Positions 15,923 through 26,300 of a stretch of 40,814 nt of DNA are shown piece by piece. The translations under genes and the position numbers were made by a program. Source of the stretch: Novosphingobium album (ex Liu et al. 2023) (GTDB taxonomy: Bacteria; Pseudomonadota; Alphaproteobacteria; Sphingomonadales; Sphingomonadaceae); the NCBI RefSeq assembly GCF_029076845.1, contig NZ_JARESE010000083.1, positions 1-40,814 of the forward strand. The letters run 5' to 3'. Under the pieces are notes generated by a model. It searched no databases. It saw only the letters and a list, made by a program, of their open reading frames with translations, and had not been told where the DNA came from. Numbering within the stretch: position 1 is the first letter of the stretch; each line of letters starts with the position of its first letter.

Positions 15923-17859
15923 AGCTTCGCCTCCTTCTCCTTCTGGCCGCCGCGTGTTTGCCGGCAGCCGCCCAGGCGCAGAGCGTCGAAGACCGCGCCC
16001 GTGCCGCTGCCGCAGCCTCGCGCGCCAAGACCTCGGACAGCGATGCGCTGCAGCAGAACTACCTGACGCCGGGCCTTGCCGGAGAGCCGATCACCACGAT
16101 CGACAACAAGACTTCGTTCAATCCCAATATCGCCTGCCAGAAGACCGCAACGCTGCTCGAACTGCTGGCGCAGCCCGCCGGCACCGGCGACATCGGTACG
16201 CTTCGCATCTTGCGCGACAAGGATCTCGACGGCGCGGTCGACCAGACACTCACCCTGCCATTCGCGGTATCGGGCATCTGCGCCAACGGGGTGATCGGCT
16301 GTCAGCCGGGCACCTGGAACCAGTGCCATTTCTACAAATGGGATGTGGGCTCGTCCGGCGATCTCAAGCTCAGCGAAGTCAGCCAGACCGAAGTTTCGGG
16401 CTGCTACTGCATCAACAACAGCTGCGGCTCCAACCTCGCCTGGGGCAACCTCGGCTCGTTGCTGACGGATCTGGGCGGCGGCGTGATCGGTGCGCTCACC
16501 ACCGCCGATCCGCGCATCGGCGTGGCGCAGGCGGTGATCGACGGCCCGGTCATCCGCTATACCGGCGCGCAAAGCACCGCCTGTTCCTCCAGCCCCGCGC
16601 TGCCGCAGACGGCCTATCGCGGCAATCCAACCGCGCTCGCCGGTGACGCCAGCGTCGCGGCCGCGTCGAGCAGCATCTTCCAGACATTGAAAAGCTCGCC
16701 CGCAGGCGTCGGCAAGGCCGTGCAGACCCGTTCCTGCTCGATCACCCGCGAGGTGTCGCTGAATGCGGTCAAAGCCGAGGATGTCATCGCGCGCAGCGCG
16801 GGCGGCTACGCCACCTATGACTATGGCAACGGCACGGTCGCCTTCCTGATGGGCTCACCCGCCGACAACAGCCTGGGCGGCAGCTGCACCTTCTTCGACT
16901 ATCGCATGACGCTCCATGTCGAGGATCCCGACCGGCTCACCGATGTGCGGCTTCCCTATTGGTTCGCCGACGACTGGGGGCAGGTCCGCATCGACGGCGA
17001 GCTGATATCCTCCGGCCCGTCGACATGGACCGGGACGGGCTATCCGCCGGGCAACTGCGAGCGCAAGGGCACCTTCTACGCCTATCCGAACCTCGACCTC
17101 AAACCCTGGCTGACCAAGGGCGATCATGAGATCTGGCTGCGCGTGGCCGTGTCGGGCGGCGGGGAAGCCTTCGCGATGGTGCAGGCGAGCGTCGATCTGT
17201 CGTGCAAGCCGACCGAGAAGCTGCTCGATCTGTGCGCCGCCAATGCCGCCGACAGCAAGTGCCAACTCTATGACGAAACAGTCGATGGCGTCACCACCGT
17301 TACATCCGGTTTGGCGACCGGGCTCACGCCCTTGCCGCAGACCCGGCTGTTCAAGAGCGGGACCTGTTCGCTGAGCCTCACCCGGCCGTGGTTCGAGCGG
17401 CAGCGGCGCTATCGCTGCACGTTCGACAATGGCGCGCTGCCCGAGCCCGACCTCAGCCGCGGTGCCTATATCATCGACCATTCGACCGAGACGCTGCTGG
17501 CCGACCGGGTGACCAACAAGGACGGCAGCACGTCGACCTCGAGCCGGAGCTTCACGCTCCCTGATCGTGGCTCCGTCCCGGCCTGCGAGGCGATCTGCAA
17601 GACCCGTGCGCCCAAGGCCAACAGCGAGGCCGCGATCGATGGCGTCGTCGGCGCCAAGCAGAATGCGCCGGTCGGCTACGACACCTTCTATCATAGCTGC
17701 ACCACGACCAGCGGGGGCATCAGCCAATGTCCGCTGGGCGCAGGCGAGGAACTGGTCTCCGATTGCGGCTGCCTCGACGATTTTCCCGAAGCCGTGGTGA
17801 TGATGCAGACCGTGCGGCTCGGGGGCGCGGACATGATCTGCACTTCGGAGGTACGCTGA
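15919..17859 (+). CDS. traN: TraN N-terminal part, secreted Cys-rich mating-pair stabilisation protein
   Basis: The protein has 646 residues with a signal peptide ending at AQA and about 30 cysteines. The middle holds a beta-rich region resembling the TraN adhesin part (LTDVRLPYWFADDWGQVRIDG, then ..CERKGTFYAYPNLDL), followed by Cys clusters such as SDCGCLDDF. TraN sits in the outer membrane and stabilises mating pairs by contacting the recipient. The characteristic C-terminal TraN domain is missing from this protein. It is instead encoded by the next gene, whose start overlaps this stop in TGATG. Together they make up one TraN function split over two secreted polypeptides. Confidence 0.75.
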   Translation: MKLRLLLLLAAACLPAAAQAQSVEDRARAAAAASRAKTSDSDALQQNYLTPGLAGEPITTIDNKTSFNPNIACQKTATLLELLAQPAGTGDIGTLRILRDKDLDGAVDQTLTLPFAVSGICANGVIGCQPGTWNQCHFYKWDVGSSGDLKLSEVSQTEVSGCYCINNSCGSNLAWGNLGSLLTDLGGGVIGALTTADPRIGVAQAVIDGPVIRYTGAQSTACSSSPALPQTAYRGNPTALAGDASVAAASSSIFQTLKSSPAGVGKAVQTRSCSITREVSLNAVKAEDVIARSAGGYATYDYGNGTVAFLMGSPADNSLGGSCTFFDYRMTLHVEDPDRLTDVRLPYWFADDWGQVRIDGELISSGPSTWTGTGYPPGNCERKGTFYAYPNLDLKPWLTKGDHEIWLRVAVSGGGEAFAMVQASVDLSCKPTEKLLDLCAANAADSKCQLYDETVDGVTTVTSGLATGLTPLPQTRLFKSGTCSLSLTRPWFERQRRYRCTFDNGALPEPDLSRGAYIIDHSTETLLADRVTNKDGSTSTSSRSFTLPDRGSVPACEAICKTRAPKANSEAAIDGVVGAKQNAPVGYDTFYHSCTTTSGGISQCPLGAGEELVSDCGCLDDFPEAVVMMQTVRLGGADMICTSEVR

Positions 17860-18962
17860 TGGCCGTCCGTTCTCCCCAAAGCCGCCTGTGGCGAGGGCTT
17901 CCGCTCGCTGCTCTAGCCTTCCTCACCCTGGCCAGCACCGCGCAAGCGCAATCGATGTGCGCCGCCGATCTCAACGGCAATGGCGACGCCTCCGAGGCCG
18001 GCGAGACGGCGAGTTGCACGCTTGCCGCCGACGCGACCTGGCAATGCCCGCTCCAGACGGTCGCCTGCACGGGTGATGCGACAGCGGGTTATAGCTGCCC
18101 GCTCGGGACCAGCTATGCCTGCAAGGCGCCCGCGAGCGGCGGCACGCCCACCTGTTCGCCGAACGCCTGCACCGATCCGGTCGCAACGCCGATCGAGGAC
18201 GAACCCGTGACCGACGATCCGGGCGTTCCCGCCGATGGCGCGGTGGACACGACCGGCGCATGCCTTGGCAATATCGAGATCTTCTCCGGCCGCGCGATGC
18301 GCTGCCGTCCGCCGGGCCTCAAGACGACGTTCTCGAACTGCTGCAAGGACAAGGGCAAGATCGTTAAGGACGGCATGGGCGGATCGATCTCGTCGATCGG
18401 CACCAAGATCGCCGTCACCAAGGGCGTCTTCACCGGCATGAAGGCGGCTTACACCGCGTTCAAGGCGGGGGCGACCGCAAGCCAGGCGGCGAGCGCCGGG
18501 GCCAATGCGATCATCGTCGGCATCGATCCCACCTCGATCGCGATCAGCCTCGCCATCAATTTCATGATGGATTTCCTGCTGTCGGGTTGTGACCAACAGG
18601 ACATGGAAGTGGGCATGCTCAAGGGTTCGGGCATGTGCCATGAGGTCGGCAGCTATTGCAGCTCGAAGATTCTGGGCATCTGCATCCAGAAATCGCGCGG
18701 CCATTGCTGTTTCAACACCAAGCTTGGCCGCATCATCCAGGAGCAGGGCCGCCCGCAATTGAAGTCGTTCAACGGCATGGGCTGGGGAACGCCGAAGAAC
18801 CCCTATTGCCGCGGTTTCACGCCTGAAGAATTCCAGGCGCTCGACTTCAGCAAGATGGACCTCTCCGAATACTATGCGGAGGTCGAGGCCCGCACCCAAT
18901 CCGACATCCAGATCGACATGAAGGGAAAGATCGATGCCTATATGCAGACGATCAAGCCTTGA
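17859..18962 (+). CDS. traN: TraN C-terminal part, separate secreted protein
   Basis: The protein has 367 residues with its own signal peptide (cleavage near AQA). After a Cys-rich N-terminus (18-130) it carries the classic TraN C-terminal domain: F-S-N-C-C-K-D, CHEVGSYCSSKILGICIQ, H-C-C-F-N-T-K-L-G-R-I-I-Q-E-Q-G-R-P-Q-L, and C-R-G-F-T-P-E-E-F-Q. In F these belong to the same chain as the adhesin region. Here a stop/start overlap (TGATG) and a new signal peptide show a genuine two-gene arrangement rather than a sequencing frameshift. Its 3' end overlaps trbC by 29 bases. Confidence 0.8.
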   Translation: MAVRSPQSRLWRGLPLAALAFLTLASTAQAQSMCAADLNGNGDASEAGETASCTLAADATWQCPLQTVACTGDATAGYSCPLGTSYACKAPASGGTPTCSPNACTDPVATPIEDEPVTDDPGVPADGAVDTTGACLGNIEIFSGRAMRCRPPGLKTTFSNCCKDKGKIVKDGMGGSISSIGTKIAVTKGVFTGMKAAYTAFKAGATASQAASAGANAIIVGIDPTSIAISLAINFMMDFLLSGCDQQDMEVGMLKGSGMCHEVGSYCSSKILGICIQKSRGHCCFNTKLGRIIQEQGRPQLKSFNGMGWGTPKNPYCRGFTPEEFQALDFSKMDLSEYYAEVEARTQSDIQIDMKGKIDAYMQTIKP

Positions 18963-19827
18963 GCGCCCGCTCCTCCTGGCCGCCGTGTGCCTCGCAGCGT
19001 GCCCGGTACTGGCGCAGGACAACGCTCCGCCCGCGGCAAAACCCGCCGACGCGCGCACCGCGGCACAGGGCCAGGGCGACGCAGCCATGGAGCGCCTCAA
19101 AGCCGCCATTGCTGCGCAGCAAAAGCAGGATGGGAAAGCCGCCGAGGTGACGCCGACCCTGCCAGATCTCCCCGATGCGCAGCGCCGCCGGGCCTTCGAA
19201 GGCCTGCATCGCCGCGCTCCGGCACCCGCGATGGAAGCGCGTGCCCGCAAGGCGCTCAACAAGGGCCAGGTCGGGCTTGCCGAGCAGCGCGAGGCGATGG
19301 CCAAGCGCGTCGCGCAGGCGCTAGGCCTGGAAGCGCCCGACACCGCAGCCCTTGCTGGCGCTGCCGCGCCCGCAACGCCGAAGACCCGCGTACCGGTGAT
19401 CTTCGCGTCCTCCTCGATGCCGCTCGATGAGCTGCGCGCCTATGCCGTCCAGTTGGAGCCGGTCGGCGGCGTCATCGCCTTTCGCGGGGTTCCGGGCGGG
19501 ATGACGAAGATCGGCCCGATGGCGAAGCTGACCGCGCAGATGCTGCGGCTCGATCCCGGCTGCGAAGGACCGGCCTGCATGATGCGCAAGGTCCAGATCA
19601 TCGTCGATCCGCTGGTGTTCCGCCAGCACGGCGTCACGCGCGTACCCGCGCTGACGCTGATCCCCGGCGATCCCACCCAGCCCTATTGCGAGCGCGACGA
19701 TGACGCCCCGCACGGGAGCCACGTCGTCTATGGCGACGCCGCGCTCTCCGGATTGCTCGAAGAATATGCCCGCCTCGGCGGGAAAGAGGAGGTGCGCGAT
19801 GTTCAGACTCGCCTGGAACGCCGCTAG
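18934..19827 (+). CDS. trbC: TrbC (F-type), periplasmic pilus assembly protein
   Basis: The protein has 297 residues with a signal peptide (hydrophobic PLLLAAVCLAACPVLA) and an Ala/Gln-rich helical N-terminal half. The F-type TrbC domain spans about residues 150-290: P-V-I-F-A-S-S-S-M-P-L-D-E-L-R, a VIAFRGVPGG strand and I-I-V-D-P-L-V-F-R-Q-H-G-V-T-R-V-P-A. That domain has a thioredoxin-like fold without the CxxC pair. TrbC acts with TraW in pilus assembly. It starts within the second traN gene, and its 3' end overlaps the peptidase gene by 29 bases. Confidence 0.85.
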   Translation: MPICRRSSLERPLLLAAVCLAACPVLAQDNAPPAAKPADARTAAQGQGDAAMERLKAAIAAQQKQDGKAAEVTPTLPDLPDAQRRRAFEGLHRRAPAPAMEARARKALNKGQVGLAEQREAMAKRVAQALGLEAPDTAALAGAAAPATPKTRVPVIFASSSMPLDELRAYAVQLEPVGGVIAFRGVPGGMTKIGPMAKLTAQMLRLDPGCEGPACMMRKVQIIVDPLVFRQHGVTRVPALTLIPGDPTQPYCERDDDAPHGSHVVYGDAALSGLLEEYARLGGKEEVRDVQTRLERR

Positions 19828-20410
19828 GGCCGCCTGGCCCGAGGTGAAGCTGCTGCCACTCAAAGCCGCCGTCGCCCTCGGCAGCGCGGGTCTCGGCAGC
19901 CCGCCGAGACCCGAACAGCTGTGGAAGGCGTTCGGCATCGTGCTGCCAATCGGCCTGCTCACCTTCTGGGCCATCCCGCAGGTGACGCTGGTCGCCAGCC
20001 CGTCGATCGACGCCTGGCTGGTGCGCGCCGCGCCCGGTCCTATCGCGCGCGGCAATCTCGTCTCGTTCAAGCTCTCGCATCCGCTCGCCGGGCCCAAGCC
20101 CGTCGATGTCACCAAATATGCGCTGTGCCTGCCCGGCGACCGGATCGACATGATCGAGAAGCCGTCGTCAGCATCTGGACCGATGCGGCCCGGCTCCTGG
20201 GATGGCTGGTACTATTGCAACGACAAGCTCGTCGGCGTGAGCAAGCCCATCGGACGCGGCGGCCAGAAACTCGATCACTGGCGCCCTGACCTGGCCGTCA
20301 TTCCCGCAGGCTACGCCTATGTCGGCTCGTCGCATACCGACAGCTTCGACAGCCGCTATTATGGCCCGGTCGCGATCGCGCGGCTGCGCCGGATGGAGAA
20401 GGTGCTGTGA
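19799..20410 (+). CDS. S26-family signal peptidase (TraF/TrhF-like) of the transfer system
   Basis: This 203-residue membrane protease has one membrane helix (about 45-66), then the S26 boxes: likely nucleophile Ser69 in SPSID, general-base Lys106 in TKYALCLPGD, and the C-terminal box S-F-D-S-R-Y-Y-G-P-V. In RP4-type systems the related TraF processes and cyclises the pilin. In F-like operons of this kind the enzyme probably matures TraA or other secreted Tra proteins. The residue two after the Ser is Asp instead of the usual Pro, which is unusual for S26. ATG 19799 lies within the end of trbC, and the stop overlaps the next gene by GTGA. Confidence 0.85.
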   Translation: MFRLAWNAARAAWPEVKLLPLKAAVALGSAGLGSPPRPEQLWKAFGIVLPIGLLTFWAIPQVTLVASPSIDAWLVRAAPGPIARGNLVSFKLSHPLAGPKPVDVTKYALCLPGDRIDMIEKPSSASGPMRPGSWDGWYYCNDKLVGVSKPIGRGGQKLDHWRPDLAVIPAGYAYVGSSHTDSFDSRYYGPVAIARLRRMEKVL

Positions 20411-21294
20411 GGCGGCCCGCGCTTGCTGCGCTCGCCATGCTGATCGCATTCCCGCCTGCCGCCCATGCACAGGATGGCGCCTTCTCGCCTCCCAGCGACG
20501 GCCGGCAAGGCTACTGGTGGTATCAGGCCCCGCCCAAACCCGCCGACGACAAGCCCGATCCCGATGCACTGGTCAAACCCGCGATCCCGCCGATGGCCGA
20601 GCTGGCGACGTGGACACCGCCCAAAATCCGTAAGCTGATCGAGGCCCAGCGCGACTATGCCGCCACGGTGCTGACCGTCGATGCGGTCGCCAATTTCTGG
20701 AAGCTCGAGGATTTCGCGCGGCGCAAGGCCCGCGCTTTCGCCGGCGTGACCCAGATCGCCATGCTCCAGCATCCCGAACTCAATTCCAGATCCGCCAATC
20801 CGATGGTTGGCGACGCGCGCGACCAGTTGCTGGCTCAGAAGGATGCGGTGCGGCGGCAATATCTGCGCGCCCATGCCGGAGAATTCGCGCTCGTCATGTT
20901 CGGCCGCCAGACCTGCGGCTATTGCCGCGTGCAATGGCCGATCGTCCAGCGCTTCCAGGACGAGATGGGCTGGCAGGTAACCCTGATGGACCTCGACCGG
21001 CGCCCCGATCTCGGCCAGCGTTTCGGGGTCGAGGTGACGCCGACCACCATGCTCATCCGCCGCAATTCACAGCAGCGCATGGTCATCGCCAATGGCGTCG
21101 AAGCGTACCCTAACCTTATCCAGACCGCCTATAACGCGGTCCGGCTGCTGTCGGGCGATATCCGGCCCGAGCAGTTCCTCACCGGCGCGGGCGAGGAGGA
21201 CGGTTTCTTCGACGCGCTCGCCAACGGACCGGTCTCTTCCACCGACCCGCGTGTGATCGGCGGCGATCTCGTCAATACGGGAGGGCGGCCATGA
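20407..21294 (+). CDS. traF: TraF, thioredoxin-fold pilus assembly protein
   Basis: The protein has 295 residues with a signal peptide ending at AHA. Tryptophan-rich N-terminal motifs typical of F TraF (RQGYWWYQ) lead to a helical middle and a C-terminal thioredoxin fold with CGYC at residues 170-173 and cis-Pro V-T-P-T-T. F TraF usually lacks the CxxC pair, so this version could be redox-active. TraF acts with TraH, TraU, TraW and TrbB in pilus assembly. GTG is used as start, inside the stop of the peptidase gene (GTGA). Confidence 0.87.
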   Translation: MRRPALAALAMLIAFPPAAHAQDGAFSPPSDGRQGYWWYQAPPKPADDKPDPDALVKPAIPPMAELATWTPPKIRKLIEAQRDYAATVLTVDAVANFWKLEDFARRKARAFAGVTQIAMLQHPELNSRSANPMVGDARDQLLAQKDAVRRQYLRAHAGEFALVMFGRQTCGYCRVQWPIVQRFQDEMGWQVTLMDLDRRPDLGQRFGVEVTPTTMLIRRNSQQRMVIANGVEAYPNLIQTAYNAVRLLSGDIRPEQFLTGAGEEDGFFDALANGPVSSTDPRVIGGDLVNTGGRP

Positions 21295-21866
21295 AGAGCA
21301 GCCTGGCTTCCGTCATCGTGATCGCCATGGCCGTTGTGCCACTCGCAGCGTCGGCCCGGCCCGCCACCCGCGAGGACGCGGCACGCGCCGCCATCCATCC
21401 GGTTGCGACCAGCGAAGACATGCGGACCTGGCTCGCGCGCGTTCCCATGACCCGCGAGTTTCCACCGGACTTTGCCGAAACGCTGACCAGCGCCGCGCCC
21501 TACAGCGTAATCGAGATGACCACGGCGCCAGGCTGTGTGCCTTGCGCCGATCTCTGGACCAAGCTTGCCGTCTTCCGCGCCCGCTATCACTGGCAGATCC
21601 GCACTATCAGCGGCGAGGAAGCCCTGCTGCGTTCGGGCCGTCTCGGCCTGCCCTGGGTCGGCCATCCGGTCGCCTGGGTGCGGCCGGCCAGCGACCAGGG
21701 TCGCACGATCCCGATCGCCGTCGGCACCGACCATTTCGTCAATATCGCGCGCAATACCTATCTCGGCGCCAAGATGCTGGGCGGTGTCAGGCCCGAGGTA
21801 GGATTGCGCGCCATGGCCAAATATACCGGCATCGTCGGCTCGGCGCTAAGGCGGCCGCGCTCATGA
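21291..21866 (+). CDS. Periplasmic thioredoxin-like protein (TrbB-like role)
   Basis: The protein has 191 residues with a signal peptide ending near SARP, then a degenerate thioredoxin fold. A CVPC pair (Cys82, Cys85) follows VIEMTTAPG, and a cis-Pro loop (GHPVAW) lies near 131-136. It starts in the stop of traF (ATGA). F encodes a disulfide isomerase TrbB at a similar place, but sequence features do not let me equate the two. It is the third CxxC protein in this operon after the DsbC-like enzyme and TraF. Confidence 0.65.
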   Translation: MKSSLASVIVIAMAVVPLAASARPATREDAARAAIHPVATSEDMRTWLARVPMTREFPPDFAETLTSAAPYSVIEMTTAPGCVPCADLWTKLAVFRARYHWQIRTISGEEALLRSGRLGLPWVGHPVAWVRPASDQGRTIPIAVGTDHFVNIARNTYLGAKMLGGVRPEVGLRAMAKYTGIVGSALRRPRS

Positions 21867-21951
21867 TCCCCTCCCCTAATCCTTTCCCCACGAAGCTGCC
21901 GCGCATGGCGGGCCGGCGGTTTCGTCTCCTTGTCCCAAGAAGAGGCCTGCC

Positions 21952-23373
21952 ATGCCCAAGCTCTCCCGTGCGCTGAACCTGCCCGCCATCGCCCTGATCG
22001 CCACCTGCGCGAGCACCGAGCCCGCCCATGCCCAGAGCTGGGCGGAAAGCTGGTTCGACAATGTCACCTATACCTCGCCCGGCAGCTTCTCCGATCAGAC
22101 CCGCGGCTATGTGACCGCAGGGGGCATGTCGGGGCGCGTTGATGTCCACGACGACTATCTGATGTCGCTGTCACTGCCCAAGGTGAAGGCGGGCTGCGGC
22201 GGGATCGACATGTTCCTCGGCGGCATGTCGTTCCTCGATCCCGACTATCTCGTCCAGAAGCTCGAGAGCATCCTCCAGGCCGCGCCGGCAGTGGCCTTTC
22301 AATACCTGCTCGAAACGCTCGACGAGAAGATGGGCAACATCATCTCGAAGATGGAAGCGGCCACCAATTACCTGAACTCGATCCAGGTCAACGACTGCCG
22401 GCTCGCCAACCGCATGGTCCAGATCGCCAAGGGCGACGACAATATGTCGGGCGTCATCGAGGAGATGACCGGCTCCAAATCGGTGAAGGAAGGCTTCGCC
22501 AAGAGCTATCAGCAGAGCCGCGAGAAGATCCAGTCGAACAAGGGCAACCCGACCGAGGATCTCAAGGAGGCTCTGGAAAACTGCCCGTCGGAAGTGACCG
22601 ACATCTTCCGCACCGGTTCGCTCCTCGCCCATGCCGCGAGCCGCGTCGGCGCGGGCGACTGGGCCGGTGTGATGCGCGCCCGTGTCGGCGACGTCTATAT
22701 GCGCTGGGATTCCACCGACAAGGTGCCGATCTTCTCGGCGATCCCAGCCTGCCCGCATCAGGACACCGAGTCCTCCGACGATTTCCTGACCGGCCGGGTC
22801 CAGACCCGCGCGCTCAACGTACCGCCGACCGCAGCCGACTGCGCGAAGGATAATGGCAAGGGCGCGCTCGAACTGGCGCGCACGCGCATGCAGTCGATCA
22901 CCACCAAGATCCGCACCCGCTCGGCGCTCTCGGCCGAAGAAAAGCAGTTCGTCGCCAATGTGCGGACCATGCCCGTCTATCGCCTGCTCGAATGGGGCGT
23001 GCGCCAGGGCGTGCCGGATTCGGTGATCGGCGATACCGACGAACTGGTGGCATTGAGCCTCGGCTATCAGATGCTGAACGACCTCACGCGCTCGATCGAC
23101 TTCGCGGTGACCAATGCGGAGCGCGGAGCGACCGTCGCCGGCGCTGCCAGTGCCGACAGCTCCAATATCTGCCAGACCAGAATCCTCACCAAGGGCATCG
23201 AGCAGCTTCGCGATCTGCGCGAGGAAGTGCTGCGCCAGCGCGCGCAGATGCGCCAGTCCTATATGGCCGCGCTCACCCAGGCCAATCTCTCGGCAAACTA
23301 TGCGGGGCTCTTGCGCCAGCGCGACCGCGATGCGCGCGATGCCGCCGGCGCCGCCGCTTACCGCAACCACTGA
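21952..23373 (+). CDS. traH: TraH, pilus assembly protein
   Basis: The protein has 473 residues with a signal peptide ending at AHA. TraH signatures are clear: an early G-G-Y/M-x-GR-like segment, K-V-K-A-G-C-G-G-I-D-M-F-L-G-G-M-S-F, a coiled-coil-like helical middle, and conserved Cys-containing segments (VNDCRLANRMVQIAKG, ICQTRIL). TraH is a periplasmic/outer-membrane associated protein needed for pilus extension, working with TraF and TraG. AGAGG lies before the ATG. An 85-base gap separates it from the thioredoxin-like gene and 17 bases lie before traG. Confidence 0.92.
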   Translation: MPKLSRALNLPAIALIATCASTEPAHAQSWAESWFDNVTYTSPGSFSDQTRGYVTAGGMSGRVDVHDDYLMSLSLPKVKAGCGGIDMFLGGMSFLDPDYLVQKLESILQAAPAVAFQYLLETLDEKMGNIISKMEAATNYLNSIQVNDCRLANRMVQIAKGDDNMSGVIEEMTGSKSVKEGFAKSYQQSREKIQSNKGNPTEDLKEALENCPSEVTDIFRTGSLLAHAASRVGAGDWAGVMRARVGDVYMRWDSTDKVPIFSAIPACPHQDTESSDDFLTGRVQTRALNVPPTAADCAKDNGKGALELARTRMQSITTKIRTRSALSAEEKQFVANVRTMPVYRLLEWGVRQGVPDSVIGDTDELVALSLGYQMLNDLTRSIDFAVTNAERGATVAGAASADSSNICQTRILTKGIEQLRDLREEVLRQRAQMRQSYMAALTQANLSANYAGLLRQRDRDARDAAGAAAYRNH

Positions 23374-23390
23374 TCATCGAGGCCACCACT

Positions 23391-26300
23391 ATGCCTATCG
23401 CTGTCCCGCGCATTCTCCGTTCGTTCCTCGCCTTCCTCACTGCGGGTCCGCTCGCGCTCGGCGCCACCCCCGCGCTGGCGGTCGATACCAGCTATTATAC
23501 CTATGACGGCTTCGCCGAGACGGTGGACGCCTTCCACCTCATCGCGCTGATCTTCGCCGACGCGCGCTACGAGACGCTGGTGGTGATCTGCGCGGTGGCG
23601 GGCATTGCATTGGGCGCGGTGCTCGCGAGCGTGCGCGGACAAGGAATGGGTCTGGTCGCCTTCGGCTTCCAGATGCTGATCGGCATCGGTCTCTTCGTCG
23701 GGCTGGTCTCCACCACGGGCACGGTCCATGTCTATGACAAGGTGCGCAACGCCTATCAGCCGGTCGGCGGCGTCCCCAATCTCATCGTCGTGGTGGCAGG
23801 CGCGACCAATCTCATGGAACGCGCGCTCGCCGAGGTGATCGACGACAACACCACCGACCCCAATGCTAAGCTGGAATTCGGTGCGGGGGGACATGCGTTC
23901 GACCTCTTCCTCAACGCCGTTAGCCCACGCGGCCCGATGACCGACACCTTCCTCGATGCGACGACCAAGGATTATGTCCGCCAGTGCTACCCAGTGGCGC
24001 GGACCTCGGCCGCCTACAATGTCGATGACGACCAACTCTTCCGCACCTCGACCGACCTGCCCGCGACATTCGCGGCGATGGCGGGGCCGGCAACCTATTC
24101 CACCGTCTATACCGCTGCCGACAAGGCCGGGACGACGATGACCTGTTCGGAAAGCTGGGACGCCATCCAGACACGGCTCTCCGATCCCACCCTGTTCGAC
24201 GACTATGCCAAACAGGTCTGCCAGCGCACCGGCTATGACGTCGCCGATGCGAACCAGCTCTCGCGCTGCCGCAGCCGGCTTGGGGATATGGGCGACATGA
24301 TGACCGGCGCGCCGCTGACGATGCAGGCTTTCCTCACCGACGTCATGCTCGGTAATGCCGTGGGGGACGTGCTGTTCGAGGACAGCCCAGCCACCGCCTC
24401 AAGGGTCATGGCGAATCGGGCGGTGATCTCAGGCGGGCTCGCCACGATGTCGGTCGCCAACGAATGGATGCCGACGATCCGCGCCACCGTCTTCGGTATC
24501 ATGCTGTTCATGACGACGGTCGCGCTTCTGTTCATCCTGACACCGATCAACTTGCGTGTGGCAAGTTTCGCCTTCGGGCTCTTCGTCTTCGTCGCGCTCT
24601 GGGGGGTGATCGACGCCGGCATCTACCAGCTGACCCTCGGCCGGGCGATGGATGCCCTCGCCGAGATGCGATCCAACCATGTCGCCGCCAATGCCTGGAT
24701 GCTCGCGTCTTCCTCGGCGATGAAGGCGCTCGCCATCTTCGGCTCGTTCCGCACCGCCGCCGCCGGGCTTGCCGGGGCGTTCGTGTTCACGGTGTTCCGC
24801 TTCTCGGGCAACGTCTTCACCGCTTTCACCGGCGAAGCCTTGCAGACGCAGGGCCTCGGCACGGCCGCCGCCGCTCCGCTGATGACGAAGGAAGGCTATG
24901 CCTCGGCATTGGAAGCCCAGGCTTCGGCGACCGGCACAATGGCGCGGGGCAGTGCATCCGCAAGCTTCGGAGACTTTGGCGAACGCAGCAATTTCGCGGC
25001 CAATCGCGGCTTCGGTATGGCGGGCAGCGTAATCGGTGAACATGGCGGCGGGCCTGCCGGGCAATCGGCCTTCGCGCTGGGCGGCATTGATGCCGCGCGC
25101 GAATTGGGAGGCCTCTCGGCGGCGCTCACCGGGCGCGATCTCAGCGATCCCGCGGTCGCGCAGGCGGTGCGGGCCAACGCCACGACCAGCGCGATCCACA
25201 ACTTCGCCGAAAAGGACGCGCTCCGCACGCTCGGCACCAGCTATTTCGGACAGGGTCAGGCTGGCGAGCGCGCCTTTGCCGCCTTCAGCCAGAACATGGT
25301 GCAGTGGAAGGCCTTCGGCGACACCCGCGCCTACGACATGATGCTGTCGGGTGCGCAGCGGCACTTCGAGCGCAGCGGCTATGACGCCAAGGACGCGGCG
25401 CTCAAGGCCTCGACCGTCATCGCCCAGGCCGCGGTGGACCCGACCTTCGCCAAGCTGACGGCAAACGCCTTCGATCAGGAGCAGATGCTGCGAAACGACA
25501 TCACCGGCGCCGAGGTACAGGTCGGCGCCATGGAGGGGCGCCGCGACTTTGCCGGAAACCACGTCGCCGCGACCGAACGCGGCAACGTTGCGACCGAACA
25601 GGCCTGGCGCACCGGCAGCAACGCCGGTCAGCGTCATGCCGCCGCCATGCTGGGGCTCTCGCTCGGCGAGACCAGCAAGCGCATCTCCTTCATCAATGGC
25701 CTCTCCGGCGAGGCGCGTTCTTCCGCGATCACGCAATTGTCCCGATCGACTGGGCGCAACGAAGCGCAGGTCATGCGCGCCCTCGAGACCTACAACGCTG
25801 CCAGCCAGGTCGGCACTGCCGATGGCGCAACTGCGGAAGCAGGCCGTGAGCACACCAGCGTCTATGGCCGCACGCGCGAGGCCGCCGGCTACGATTTTGC
25901 CGAAAGATCGGGCAAACTCGACGCTCAGCGCGAGGTCGGCACCGCTGGCACCCGTGCCTCCGCGCGCATCGGCGAGCAGCGGCGCCAGGCCGACAATGCC
26001 GGATTTGCCGAAGGTGCGGCGGCGGCCGGCGTCTCGGTGCGCGAGGCGGCGCAGCTCGACAGCTTCATGCAGGCCCTCACCCATACCGTCGGCAACCAGA
26101 CAGACATGGCCGAAGGCGGCGCGGCCGGAGTTGCCGATCGTGCCCGCAACGAGCGGATCGGCCGGATCGTCGAGAACGAGCGGCTGACCCGCATGCAGGA
26201 GCTGCTCGCCGACCATGGCGTCAACCTGTCGAAGCGGCAGATCGCCATGGATCAGAATGGCGACCTCAATCTCAACCTGACGCCGGCGACCGCCGCGGCC

